A stretch of 64,000 nucleotides of DNA from Pseudosporangium ferrugineum (GTDB lineage: Bacteria; Actinomycetota; Actinomycetes; Mycobacteriales; Micromonosporaceae): NCBI RefSeq assembly GCF_003002065.1, contig NZ_PVZG01000006.1:1-64000 (forward strand), read 5' to 3'. Below, piece after piece: positions 10,101-17,879 of the stretch. The position numbers were made by a program, and so were the translations under genes. The notes beneath the pieces were generated by a model, which saw only the letters and a list, made by a program, of their open reading frames with translations, made no database searches and was not told the origin of the DNA. Position 1 is the stretch's first letter. Each line of letters begins with the position of its first letter.

Positions 10101-12525
10101 TGTCATCAACGCTCACCCCTGCGGCTTCGACGGCGAAGGACTCGCCGACGCCCTCGGCCAGCGCATCAAAGCCGGACAGCAATCAGGATTCCGTGTCGAC
10201 CCAAACGAGATGCGCATCGCACTGATCGACAAACCGCAAGTCTGGCGATGCCAGGTATGCCGTACCAAGCACCTGCACCCAAGCGCCGGCGTGTGCATCA
10301 CCTGTTATCAAAAGCTTCCCAACGAACCGGAGGCATCCGAGACCGTACCGCAGGACTACTACGCGTGGCTTGCAGACCATGACGGGGGCGCCTATCGATT
10401 CCACTGCGAGGAACTCACCGGGCAGACTGACCCACTCGAAGCCCAAGCGCGGCAAGCGCGCTTCCAAGGCGTCTTCCTCGCCGGAACCGAAGTCAAGGAA
10501 GTCGAGGAGATCGACATCCTCTCGGTCACCACAACGATGGAAGCAGGAGTCGACATCGGAGCGCTGCGCGGCGTAGTCATGGCTAACATGCCTCCCCAGC
10601 GCTTCAACTATCAACAGCGAGTCGGACGCGCGGGCCGGCGAAGCGAGCACCTAGCCGTCGCGCTCACCGTATGCCGCGGCGCCCGTAGCCACGACGAGCA
10701 CTACTTCGCCAACCCGGCCGCGATCACTGGCGACGAACCACCCCAGCCGTTCCTTGACACGCGATCCGAGCCAATCCTCAGACGCGCCTTCACCGCTGAG
10801 GTGCTCACCCGTGCCTTCCGGCACGCAGCCACTCAGGTCGACTTCGACGGGGGCCGCAGCGTGCACGGAGAGTTCGGCTCAACCACCGACTGGCTCAACC
10901 ACGCAAGTCTGGCCTCCGTCGTCCGCGACGCCCTGACGGCCGAGCGCGAGAGCTGGAAGGGGGTCGCGCGGAGCCTGCTCACTGCTACGAGGATGGCTGC
11001 CGCGAACACGGATACTCTGGCCGACTGGGCGGCGTCCGAGCTAGCCGGCCGGATCACGGCAGCTGCACAGGAAGCCCGAGTGCCCGCATTGTCCGAGGCA
11101 TTAGCTCAGGCCGGCCTGCTACCGATGTTCGGCTTTCCCACGCAGGTTCGCGTCCTCTACGCCGACTGGCCGCGAGGCTGGGAAGAGCCCAACAGCCTGG
11201 ACCGAGACACCGCAATCGCCATATCCGAGTTCGCGCCGGGATCAGAAGTGGTCAAAGACAAGGCCATTCACACCGCTGTCGGCGTCGTCGACTACATCCA
11301 ACGCCCGGATGGCTCGTGGGCACAGAGCAACGACGACCCACTAGGCCCTCTCACGGCCGCAGGTATCTGTCATTCCTGCCTGGGTGTCGCCAAGGTTCTC
11401 AGCGATACTTGTCCGCACTGTGGCGCCAGCGCGCCCGAATACACGCAGGTGCAGCTAGCGGAGCCTCTCGGCTATCGGACGTCCTACTGGCCACGTGACT
11501 ACGAGCAACTCGGCGATCCGTCCGCCCGCGCTACCCAGCCCCGCCTGGCACTCGACGAGGCGCCGGACATCAAATGCGACAACGCGCTCGTGCGATCCGC
11601 GAACGGAGAGATCCTGGCAGTCAATGACAACAACGGCGCTCTGTACGATTTCGTACCCGCCACGAAGAACACCCAAAAGGGAGCACGACTTGCGGACGGG
11701 CTCATCGACCAGGGCCTCCTCGACGACAAGGACCGCAAGGACCAAGCTCGGTTGTGGGGTCACACCGCCGCTGGGCCTGCTCGACAGCCGGTCGCCTTAG
11801 CCGCGCGCCGTCGCACTGACGTCCTTGTCATCGGCTTGGACCAGCTGGCGCCCGGGCTCCGCATCGATCCACAACTGCCTGCGGGCCGCGGGGCCTGGGC
11901 TTCGCTGGGCTATCTGCTACGCGACACAGCCGCCAAATGGCTCGATATCGGTTCTGACGAAATTCAGATTGGTATTCACCCCCGTAAGCGCGCAGAATTG
12001 GTTGGCGAGCTCTTCATCGCCGACAGCCTCGAGAATGGCGCCGGCTATGCAACCCGCCTCGCAGCCAAGATCGAAACGCTGTTCCAGGAGGCCGACGCCT
12101 ACGCCGAGGCGCTCAGACGGCATGGCGCTGGACAGCCGTGCGACTCCAGCTGCCACAGCTGCCTACGCGACTACAACAACCGACCTTGGCACCCCCTTCT
12201 TGACTGGCGCCTGGCTGTCGATCTGCTCGATCTGCTTCGAGGCCGCTCGCTTGACGTCAACCGGCAGCGCGATCGCGACTTCAACGCGGCGCGAAAGCTT
12301 GCAGATGATTTTGACCTAACCCTCACCGGAGACGAGGTTCCGGTCATCGTCAAACAGGGCGGCAGCGCGCTTGCGATCATGCACCCTTTTGAGGACCAAG
12401 CGCCCACGTCCCCCAACGCACGAGTAGCCGAGGTCCGGAGCAGCTACGGCAACGTCGCCCTGGCTACGTCATTCGAGCTTCTCAGGCGGCCAGGCGCGCT
12501 GATCGCAGACCTCATGGCAAGCTAA
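7174..12525 (+). CDS. druE: DruE-like giant DEAD/H helicase with DUF1998/MZB domain
   Basis: A 1783-residue superfamily 2 ATPase. The Walker A is GTGTGSGKTEAF near residue 116, the DExH box is VIDELHMYRG near 335, motif III is GTSASIQ near 371, and motifs V and VI are TTMEAGVDIGALRG and QQRVGRAGRR near 1120-1155. Between the two helicase lobes lie several CxxC pairs (near 510-550, 675, and 1025-1045), probably structural zinc sites. The C-terminal CDSSCHSCLRDYNN (near 1655) is the cysteine cluster of the MZB/DUF1998 domain. All ATPase motifs are intact. Start GTG follows the preceding stop directly. This protein is the hallmark of Druantia; length and DUF1998 argue against an ordinary RNA helicase and against DISARM, where helicase and DUF1998 are on separate proteins. 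Confidence 0.85.
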   Translation: MSQHAASALTLDNLQTYLEETFLRYYRTAYELRDAHVEEERRRLLSQRGSIFIDPYVELMPAYPSSASSVTDIFASLGLAEAAELVHAGLLPHAAPWSHQEQALRASMAGDDVIVGTGTGSGKTEAFLLPVLARLVAESRTWRPQETLSAATPWWRGTGAFKPQRSGETGRLPGIRALLLYPMNALVEDQMVRLRSALDSPSARRWLAKNRPGHRFYFGRYTGRTPLPGTRHTANSDKVKRLARLLREAEARHLRLLQGIGEGEIRESWRYFLPALDGAEMRSRWDMQAAVPDILITNYSMLSIALSRSDEAPMIEATRRWLEASPEHHFSLVIDELHMYRGTSGTEVAYLLRRLMTALGLDERPEQLRVIGTSASIQDDTEGRAFLSEFFARQDPSRFTFVKAKHQIPPGADDLRHLAGSLLRGDLHVDNLPADDTIKRAFALAMTDPQSGEFRPRSIDTVAGRLFPESEPRQAREALNCLTALLEQQPSPAARLRGHLFTRTLQGLWACADPSCPEVPEDLQNPGRRIGVLYATQRFTCECGSRVLELLYCQSCGETMLGGYVARASGREFLVSSIASLNELPDRAATGSNADNYRVYWPTDRAPVGTVQWQRTGTRTSADTKAPQYQMRFTKARLSPGTGQLLRNPRQGMTGYVYTLTANGAEDRMPPYPTKCPSCGDDREWKQKSTRVEDRQRSRSSIRTQGVGFDRANQVLTGALKRRLDSHLVTFSDSRQGAARVAANLELAHYLDLIRALLLKTLREKAEDGALLQTLLDGNSSSETSAFLERLQVTDPNAAMAAMKKANKFPLTSADERALQGATETLGGKPSLVDLVNQLQPLLLNLGVNPGGPGPSLNKLPSGLPWTNLFDWDVRPVRDRGAFLDPDAVGLLNKLQRHLAEQVVKTIFAGGDRDAESLGLAHVIPATTVSLGSLNTATAYEFACSALRIMGRRRRVMWTTDAEKGWPSQLKHYAEAVINAHPCGFDGEGLADALGQRIKAGQQSGFRVDPNEMRIALIDKPQVWRCQVCRTKHLHPSAGVCITCYQKLPNEPEASETVPQDYYAWLADHDGGAYRFHCEELTGQTDPLEAQARQARFQGVFLAGTEVKEVEEIDILSVTTTMEAGVDIGALRGVVMANMPPQRFNYQQRVGRAGRRSEHLAVALTVCRGARSHDEHYFANPAAITGDEPPQPFLDTRSEPILRRAFTAEVLTRAFRHAATQVDFDGGRSVHGEFGSTTDWLNHASLASVVRDALTAERESWKGVARSLLTATRMAAANTDTLADWAASELAGRITAAAQEARVPALSEALAQAGLLPMFGFPTQVRVLYADWPRGWEEPNSLDRDTAIAISEFAPGSEVVKDKAIHTAVGVVDYIQRPDGSWAQSNDDPLGPLTAAGICHSCLGVAKVLSDTCPHCGASAPEYTQVQLAEPLGYRTSYWPRDYEQLGDPSARATQPRLALDEAPDIKCDNALVRSANGEILAVNDNNGALYDFVPATKNTQKGARLADGLIDQGLLDDKDRKDQARLWGHTAAGPARQPVALAARRRTDVLVIGLDQLAPGLRIDPQLPAGRGAWASLGYLLRDTAAKWLDIGSDEIQIGIHPRKRAELVGELFIADSLENGAGYATRLAAKIETLFQEADAYAEALRRHGAGQPCDSSCHSCLRDYNNRPWHPLLDWRLAVDLLDLLRGRSLDVNRQRDRDFNAARKLADDFDLTLTGDEVPVIVKQGGSALAIMHPFEDQAPTSPNARVAEVRSSYGNVALATSFELLRRPGALIADLMAS

Positions 12526-12543
12526 CTAAAAGCCTGGGATGTC

Positions 12544-12583
12544 CCGGCGCTGCCCGCTCGCCGAGTCAGCGAGGTAGCGCCGG
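12544..12583. terminator. hairpin between convergent druE-like and vsr-like genes
   Basis: CCGGCGCT (12544-12551) pairs with AGCGCCGG (12576-12583), and inside it CTCGC (12557-12561) pairs with GCGAG (12569-12573). There is no following T run, as is common in actinomycetes. Its position between two convergent stop codons fits a bidirectional terminator. Confidence 0.5.
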
Positions 12584-12625
12584 CGGCGAGCTGGTGGATA
12601 CGGTTGACGCTGTGCGAGCACCGCC

Positions 12626-13090
12626 TTACTGCCGCACGTTACGTACCGGACCCACTCCCTCGACGCGCGCCTGGATAAGGCGGTCCACAACATCGTCGGG
12701 ATGCTCATGCTCCCAGGCTCTGATGACCCGCCAGCCTACGGCGCTCAGGCGCGCGTCGGTGTCTTGGTCCCGACGCACATTTCCCCTTATCTTCGCTGAC
12801 CAGTATGACGCGTTGGTAGCCGCAGGCTTGTAATGCTCCGGACAGCCATGCCAGTAGCATCCATCGATGAAAACGGCGATCCTATCGCGAGTAAACACTA
12901 GATCCGCGCGCCGACGGATTTCTGGTACCGGCTGGGTATTGACGCGGTAGCGCAGACCTCGCCGATGCGCTACTCGACGGACCGCAAGCTCAGGACGCGT
13001 ATCCCGACTCCGGTTTCCCTGCATCACTCGACGTACGGCTGCGCTGCTTGCCTCGGGCGGGCGTGGCAGTCGTCGGTCATCGTCGGTCAC
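12626..13090 (-). CDS. vsr: very short patch repair (Vsr) endonuclease
   Basis: A 154-residue Vsr-type nickase that would cut next to T:G mismatches arising by deamination of 5-methylcytosine. The family pattern is clear: RNRSRDTRPELAVRR followed by LRYRVN, then RRADLVFTRDRIAVFIDGCYWHGCPEH carrying the conserved Asp and the HGC zinc-binding segment, and the C-terminal GWRVIRAWEHE. The longer frame up to 13198 adds 36 residues that do not belong to the family, so GTG 13090 is preferred and gives the usual length of about 150. It is convergent with the druE-like gene and pairs functionally with the C5 methyltransferase of the same island. Confidence 0.85.
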   Translation of the reverse strand: MTDDDRRLPRPPEASSAAVRRVMQGNRSRDTRPELAVRRVAHRRGLRYRVNTQPVPEIRRRADLVFTRDRIAVFIDGCYWHGCPEHYKPAATNASYWSAKIRGNVRRDQDTDARLSAVGWRVIRAWEHEHPDDVVDRLIQARVEGVGPVRNVRQ

Positions 13091-13445
13091 GTGGAAGACG
13101 ATAGATGACCTGCTGGTGTTGTCGAGAGCTGTAGCCGGGTGAAGTCCCAGCAAGCATGCTGCGACCTGCACTGGGAAGAGCGGCGTCCGCGGAGGCATCG
13201 ACGACTCCGTGGAGCCGGCGTGCTTGGAGGCGCCACTGTCCAGGAACGGCAGCCAGCGCCGGCTGCTCGGCAGTTGCTCGTATGTTCATTGCCTTTAATG
13301 GATGCACCGAGACGGTCGCGGACGCTGACTCATCCACGCGCGTATCGCGCCAACGTTAAAGACCCGAACGTCGTCGTACGACGATGGACTCGACCAGAAC
13401 GGTGACCCTCACGTCGGACAGTCGCATACTCGTCTCACGGGCTGA
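13091..13445. other. non-coding stretch before the tRNA-derived junction
   Basis: 355 bases with no protein-like frame in either direction. It holds a 14-bp perfect palindrome at 13371-13384. No integrase gene is visible here, so the recombinase that moved the island is outside the window or lost. Confidence 0.4.
13371..13384. repeat. 14-bp perfect palindrome TCGTCGTACGACGA
   Basis: The sequence reads the same on both strands with no spacer. It lies about 60 bases left of the tRNA-Lys 3'-half sequence, so it may be a binding site for a regulator or recombination protein. Function is unknown. Confidence 0.4.
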
Positions 13446-13486
13446 CCTTTAATCCTCAGGTTCGGGGTTCGAGTCCCGGCGGCCCA
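13446..13486 (+). other. tRNA-Lys 3'-half sequence, probable attachment-site remnant
   Basis: The plus strand carries the end of an anticodon loop (CCTTTAATCC), a variable region, a T-arm with GGTTCGAGTCCC around 13466-13477, and the acceptor end GGCGGCCCA. The acceptor sequence GCGGCCC is exactly complementary to the GGGCCGC that begins the tRNA-Lys 5' half at 13692. No tRNA 5' half precedes it, and it appears one base short in the T-stem/acceptor segment. A tRNA 3' half alone is the classic signature of attR left by a tRNA-targeting integrase. Confidence 0.7.
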
Positions 13487-13650
13487 GATTACGCCCTTGG
13501 ACAGTGCCGTCTGTGGTTGGACGGAGCGAAACATGGCCGCTCCCGAACAGACGAGCGCCCATCGAGGACCAGGCCGCCACAATGGACAATGCGGCGTTGG
13601 AGTTCCGCCTGCTCAGGGGGCATCTTGTCGAGCGGAAATTGCCCAATCTG

Positions 13651-13692
13651 GTGGATTAAAAGTCCACAGCTCTGCCATTGAGCTAGCGGCCC
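13651..13692 (-). tRNA. tRNA-Lys(UUU) 5' half, truncated
   Basis: Read on the minus strand from 13692, the sequence has acceptor GGGCCGC, TA, D-arm GCTC-AATGGCA-GAGC, and an anticodon stem GTGGA/TCCAC enclosing loop CTTTTAA with anticodon UUU. After the anticodon stem the expected variable region, T-arm and acceptor are missing and unrelated sequence follows. The gene cannot make a normal tRNA as it stands. The missing half exists on the opposite strand 165 bases away. Confidence 0.75.
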
Positions 13693-14077
13693 GCGAGATC
13701 AGGTTACCCGACCACGGCGCGGCCGGCGGGGCAGGCTTGGGGCGGCGTGGGGTTCTCCGCTTTCTGCGGGGCGGTGGACCGCCCCCGTGGCGGTGCGGCC
13801 TACCGGGAGCCCAGTGCGCGGCCGCCCTGAGGCGCGCCTCGTCCGCTCCGCTGGCGACCGTCCCGGCCGGCGGCGCTCGCGGTCGGGGGCGCACGCGTGA
13901 AGGGGATCTGGGCATAATCGCGGGGTCGGGCGGATCGGGGTTCGGGGACCAGGATTGGTTATACCGGCGGGGTATCACGGCTGACCGGACCGGTATTGGA
14001 CGGTATTGGCGCCTCGCCGCATTCTTGTGTTTGCCGGGCTTCCCGGGCAATAGGCACGAGGATCGAAAGGCAATAGG
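13693..14077. other. intergenic region upstream of the aldo/keto reductase
   Basis: 385 very GC-rich bases between the broken tRNA and the reductase gene. Long frames on both strands here are Arg/Pro/Gly-rich shadows. The region should hold the reductase promoter and the old tRNA promoter. The short direct repeat CGGTATTGG occurs twice near 13990-14008. No gene is called. Confidence 0.35.
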
Positions 14078-14950
14078 TTGAGCGCGAATTCTTCCACCCT
14101 TCCCGGTGGCACCTGGTCCCTCGGCGACCTGACGGTCACGCGGTTCGGTTACGGGGCCATGCAGTTGGCCGGCCCGGGGGTGATGGGTCCGCCCGCGGAC
14201 CGGGACGGTGCTCTGGCCGTTCTGCGCGAGGTCGTCGACCTCGGTATCACCCACATCGACACCGCGGATGCGTACGGGCCGCGGGTCACCAATGAGCTGA
14301 TCCGCGAGGCGCTGCATCCGTACCCGGGGTCGCTCCACGTGGTGACGAAGGTGGGGGCGACCCGGGACGAGCACGGGGGATGGCCGCCGGCTCGCCGTCC
14401 CGATCAGTTGCGGCGGGCGATCGACGAGAATCTGGAGAGCCTGGGGGTCAGTGAGCTGGATCTGGTGCATCTGCGCCTCGGTGATGCCGCGGGGCCCCAG
14501 CCGGGCTCGCTGGCGGAGGCGTTCGAGGCGCTGGTCGACCTGCAGAAGCAGGGGCTGATCCGGCACCTCGGCGTCAGCAACGCGACCGCGGACCAGGTGG
14601 CCGAGGCGCAGTCGATCGCGCCGATCGTGAGCGTGCAGAACATGTACAACCTCGCGTACCGCCAGGACGACGAGCTCATCGACCGGCTCGCGGCCGAGAA
14701 CATCGCGTACGTGCCCTTCTTCCCGCTCGGTGGTTTCACCCCGCTGCAGTCCGACGCCCTCTCGTCCGTGGCGGACCGCCTGGGGAGCACGCCGATGTCG
14801 GTCGCGCTGGCCTGGCTGCTGCAACGCTCGCCGAACATCCTGCTGATCCCGGGTACGTCGAGCGTCGCGCACCTGCGGGAGAACGTCGCCGGCGCCGGTC
14901 TCTCGCTGTCCGAGGAGGACCTGGCCGAGCTGGACAGGATCGGGCGATGA
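14078..14950 (+). CDS. aldo/keto reductase
   Basis: A 290-residue NAD(P)H-dependent oxidoreductase with a TIM-barrel fold. The catalytic Asp and Tyr are in HIDTADAYG, the Lys in VVTKVGA, and the C-terminal cofactor loop is LLIPGTSSVAHLRENV. Length and order match the actinobacterial aldo/keto reductase family; the substrate is unknown. The TTG start at 14078 follows a GAAAGG ribosome-binding site. The stop overlaps the ATG of the following hydrolase by four bases, so the two are co-translated. This is the first chromosomal gene to the right of the island. Confidence 0.88.
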   Translation: MSANSSTLPGGTWSLGDLTVTRFGYGAMQLAGPGVMGPPADRDGALAVLREVVDLGITHIDTADAYGPRVTNELIREALHPYPGSLHVVTKVGATRDEHGGWPPARRPDQLRRAIDENLESLGVSELDLVHLRLGDAAGPQPGSLAEAFEALVDLQKQGLIRHLGVSNATADQVAEAQSIAPIVSVQNMYNLAYRQDDELIDRLAAENIAYVPFFPLGGFTPLQSDALSSVADRLGSTPMSVALAWLLQRSPNILLIPGTSSVAHLRENVAGAGLSLSEEDLAELDRIGR

Positions 14951-15954
14951 CCAGGGTCCGTCTTCTGCTCGTCTCCGTCGCGGCGGCCGTCGCGGTCGCC
15001 GCGACCGGGTCCCTGCCCGCCGCGGCGCAGGCGAACGCGTGGCACCGCAGCGCTCTGGACGTCCGGGTGGCTGTCGGCGTGGACGGGGTGTCCTCGGCCA
15101 CGATCCACGCCGAGCAGTACACGCCGTCGCGGCGGGCCCGCGGGGTGCAGGTGTTCATCCCCGGCGTCACCTACGACCACCACTACTTCGACCTGGCCAC
15201 CGCGCGGGGAACCGTTTCCCAGGCCCGGCAGGCCGCCCGCAGCGGATGGGTGGCCATCGCGCTGGACCGCCTCGGCACCGGCCTGTCGTCCAAGCCGGCG
15301 GCGGACTCCGTCACCACCGCCGTACACATCGCTTCGATCGACCATTTCATCGACGCGATCAGCCGCCGGTACGCGCGGCTGCCGATCGTCGTCGTGGGTC
15401 ACTCGTACGGAAGTGTCGTCGCCGAGGGGGTCGCGGCCCGATCGGACAAGGTCGACGCGCTCGTCGTCACCGGGTTCATGTACCGCGCGACCCCGCCGTC
15501 GTTCGAGGGATTCCCGGAGTTGACGCCGGCCTCCACCGACCCGGTGCTCGCCGGCCGGAAGCTGCCACCGGGATACCTGACCACCGCACCGGGCTCGCGG
15601 AAGTTCTTCTATCACCTGCCCGGCACTGACCCGGCGACGCTCGCGGCGGACGAGGCCACCAAGGCGACGACGACCGAGGCCGAGATCCCCGGTTTCTCCA
15701 CCGAGTTCGGTACGGGGGCCTTCGCCGCCGCGGTCCGAGTCCCCGTCCTCGTCGTCGTGGGTCAATACGACTACCTCTACAAGGGCGGCGACCCCCGGGC
15801 CTTCGTGCCCGACCAGAAGCGGGCGTTCGGGGCGGCCCGGAAGGTCAGCGCGGTGCTGATCACGAACGCGGCCCACGACCTGGCGCTGCACCGCAACGCC
15901 GCGACGACCAACGCGCTCATCAACAGGTGGGCGGCCGCCTCTCAGCGGCCGTAG
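14947..15954 (+). CDS. secreted alpha/beta hydrolase
   Basis: A 335-residue protein with a Sec signal peptide (TRVRLLLVSVAAAVAVAAT, probable cut after AAAQA). The nucleophile elbow is GHSYGS, a likely acid is in VVGQYDYLY, and the catalytic His is probably in NAAHDLALH, so the triad can be traced. It is probably an extracellular lipase or esterase-like enzyme; the substrate is unknown. Its ATG overlaps the reductase stop by four bases. Its 3' end overlaps the stop region of the convergent RNA helicase gene by 13 bases. Confidence 0.85.
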   Translation: MTRVRLLLVSVAAAVAVAATGSLPAAAQANAWHRSALDVRVAVGVDGVSSATIHAEQYTPSRRARGVQVFIPGVTYDHHYFDLATARGTVSQARQAARSGWVAIALDRLGTGLSSKPAADSVTTAVHIASIDHFIDAISRRYARLPIVVVGHSYGSVVAEGVAARSDKVDALVVTGFMYRATPPSFEGFPELTPASTDPVLAGRKLPPGYLTTAPGSRKFFYHLPGTDPATLAADEATKATTTEAEIPGFSTEFGTGAFAAAVRVPVLVVVGQYDYLYKGGDPRAFVPDQKRAFGAARKVSAVLITNAAHDLALHRNAATTNALINRWAAASQRP

Positions 15955-17624
15955 CGCTCCCGGCGTACGGTCGGCTTGCGTCCCCTGATCGTGCTCTTCT
16001 GCAGCGCGGCGATGACCATGTCGGCGGTCGATTCCGGAACCTCGACCAGGGAATAACGGTCGGTGATCTGGATCGCGCCGATGTCGCGGGTGCTGAGGCG
16101 GGCCTCGCCGGTGATCGCACCGACGACGTCCTGGGGGCGCAGGCCGGCGCGCCGCCCGATGCCGAGGAAGAGGCGGGTCACTCCGGCGTCGGGGTGGCGT
16201 GCGGTGCCCGGGCGGTCGCGGCGGCCGTCACCGCGCCGGGAGTCGCGGCCCTCCGGGCGCGGCTCCCCGGCGAACGAGGGGATCTCCTGCTCGTCGACGT
16301 CGCCGCCGGCCGCCTCGTGGGCCAGCTTCACCGCGGCCAGCGCGACCGTCTCGATGCCTAACTCGTCGCCGAGCGAGTCGATCACCACGCGGAAGCGTTC
16401 CAGGTCGTCGGCCTCGAGGCTGGCCTGCAGCGCCGCCCGGGTGAGCTCCATGCGACGGGCCCGCAGGTCGGTGACCGTCGGAACCTTCTCCAGGGCGATG
16501 CGCTGGCCGGTCAACCGCTCGATGGCCTTGAGCATCCGGCGTTCCCGCGGCTCGGCCAGGGTCACCGCGGCGCCCTCGCGCCCGGCGCGGCCGACCCGGC
16601 CGATGCGGTGGACGTACGACTCGGGCGCGGCGGGGACGTTGTAGTTGACGACGTGGGTGAGCTGCTCGACGTCCAGGCCGCGGGCCGCCACGTCGGTCGC
16701 GACCAGCAACTCCGTGCTGCCGCTGCGGAGCCGGCCCATCACCCGGTCGCGCTGGTCCTGGCTCATGCCGCCGTGCAGCGCCTCGGCGCGGTACCCGCGC
16801 CCGTTCAGGATCTCGGTGACTTCGTCGACCTCTTGACGGGTACGGCAGAAGACGATCGCCGCCGGCGGCGCCTCCACGTCGAGGACCCGGGCGAGGGCGG
16901 CGGGCTTGTGGGCGCGGGCGACCACGTACGCGCTCTGCCGGACCAGCGGCAGGTCGCCGGTGTGCGAGGTCTCCCGGCCCATCTGGATCCGGATGGGGGA
17001 GCGCAGATGCCGGCGGGCGATCGCGTCGATCCGGGGCGGCATCGTGGCGGAGAACAGCACCGTCTGCCGGTCCTCGGGCGTCTCGACGAGGATCGCGTCG
17101 ATGTCTTCCGCGAAGCCCATGTCGAGCATCTCGTCTGCCTCGTCGAGCACCACCGTACGCAGGGCGCCGAGCTGCAGTGTCTCCCGGTTGAGGTGGTCGA
17201 GCACCCGCCCCGGCGTGCCGACGACGACGTCCACCCCGCGCTGCAACGCCTGCAGCTGACGCCCGATGGGCTGCCCGCCGTAGACCGGGAGCACGCGGAC
17301 GCCGAGGTCGCGGCCGTACCGGTGGACGGCCTGCGAGACCTGCTCGGCGAGTTCGCGGGTGGGCACGAGGATCAGCGCCGCGGGATCGGCGCCGCCGGTG
17401 TGCCCGGTCAGCCGCTGGAGGACCGGCAGCGCGAAGGCCGCCGTCTTGCCCGTACCCGTGGCCGCCTGCCCCAGGAGGTCGTGCCCCTCGAGCAGGGGCG
17501 GGATGGCCTCCCGCTGGATCGGCGTCGGCTCCTCGTAACCCAGGTTGGTCAGCGCCCGCAACAACTCCGGCCCCAGCGCCAGGCCGGCGAAACCCGGGGC
17601 CTCCTCGGACGGATGCTCACTCAT
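15942..17624 (-). CDS. DEAD-box ATP-dependent RNA helicase (DbpA/DeaD-like)
   Basis: A 560-residue RNA helicase with every superfamily 2 motif: Q-motif EEPTPIQREAI, Walker A AATGTGKTAAF, PTRELAEQ, DEADEMLD, SATMP, and HRIGRVGRAGREG. The C-terminal 75 residues (TRLFLGIGRRAGLRPQDVV to VRRERYGR) match the DbpA-type RNA-binding domain, pointing to ribosome assembly or cold adaptation. I start at ATG 17624 (MSEHPSEE); the frame continues 43 residues upstream but that part is basic and unlike the family N-terminus. The 3' end overlaps the convergent hydrolase gene. Confidence 0.9.
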   Translation of the reverse strand: MSEHPSEEAPGFAGLALGPELLRALTNLGYEEPTPIQREAIPPLLEGHDLLGQAATGTGKTAAFALPVLQRLTGHTGGADPAALILVPTRELAEQVSQAVHRYGRDLGVRVLPVYGGQPIGRQLQALQRGVDVVVGTPGRVLDHLNRETLQLGALRTVVLDEADEMLDMGFAEDIDAILVETPEDRQTVLFSATMPPRIDAIARRHLRSPIRIQMGRETSHTGDLPLVRQSAYVVARAHKPAALARVLDVEAPPAAIVFCRTRQEVDEVTEILNGRGYRAEALHGGMSQDQRDRVMGRLRSGSTELLVATDVAARGLDVEQLTHVVNYNVPAAPESYVHRIGRVGRAGREGAAVTLAEPRERRMLKAIERLTGQRIALEKVPTVTDLRARRMELTRAALQASLEADDLERFRVVIDSLGDELGIETVALAAVKLAHEAAGGDVDEQEIPSFAGEPRPEGRDSRRGDGRRDRPGTARHPDAGVTRLFLGIGRRAGLRPQDVVGAITGEARLSTRDIGAIQITDRYSLVEVPESTADMVIAALQKSTIRGRKPTVRRERYGR

Positions 17625-17879
17625 GAGTGCTCTGACCCTTCGCATAAGTCGCTTACGGATGTGCCGCCCGGCCGGGCGCGACAGACCCATGTTCCCCGTG
17701 GCGGCGCGCCGCTCACGCAGGATACGAAGGTAACGCGCCCCCGCCCGCGGCACGCGACGGGCTACAGGTCGCGCAGGTGGATGCCGTCGACGAGGTCGCG
17801 TCGGGCGGATCCCGCACCGGTGGGCGGTCGCCCCGGGCAGCGGCGGCGCCGGGTGGGGCGGCCCCGGGTGGGGACCCGG
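17625..17879. other. gap between M6 protease and RNA helicase genes
   Basis: 255 bases between two minus-strand genes. It should contain the helicase promoter and possibly the protease terminator. The GC-rich stretch at 17810-17880 (GGGTGGGGCGGCCCCGGGTGGGGACCC) can fold into several hairpins, but none is clearly a terminator. No gene is supported. Confidence 0.3.

Noticed and set aside
1367..12525. DISARM class 2 as an alternative name for the island
   Set aside because: DISARM has separate helicase (DrmA) and DUF1998 (DrmB) proteins and a phospholipase D-like DrmC; here both parts are on one giant protein and no DrmC is seen.
13582..13659. Short frame MDNAALEFRLLRGHL... ending at the tRNA half
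   Set aside because: 25 residues, protein-like but with no start context or family; it may be the end of a lost gene, not enough to call.
13446..13692. A split tRNA joined in trans
   Set aside because: Known only in some archaea; the halves differ in the anticodon stem and lack matching splicing sequences. Rearrangement or att remnant is more likely.
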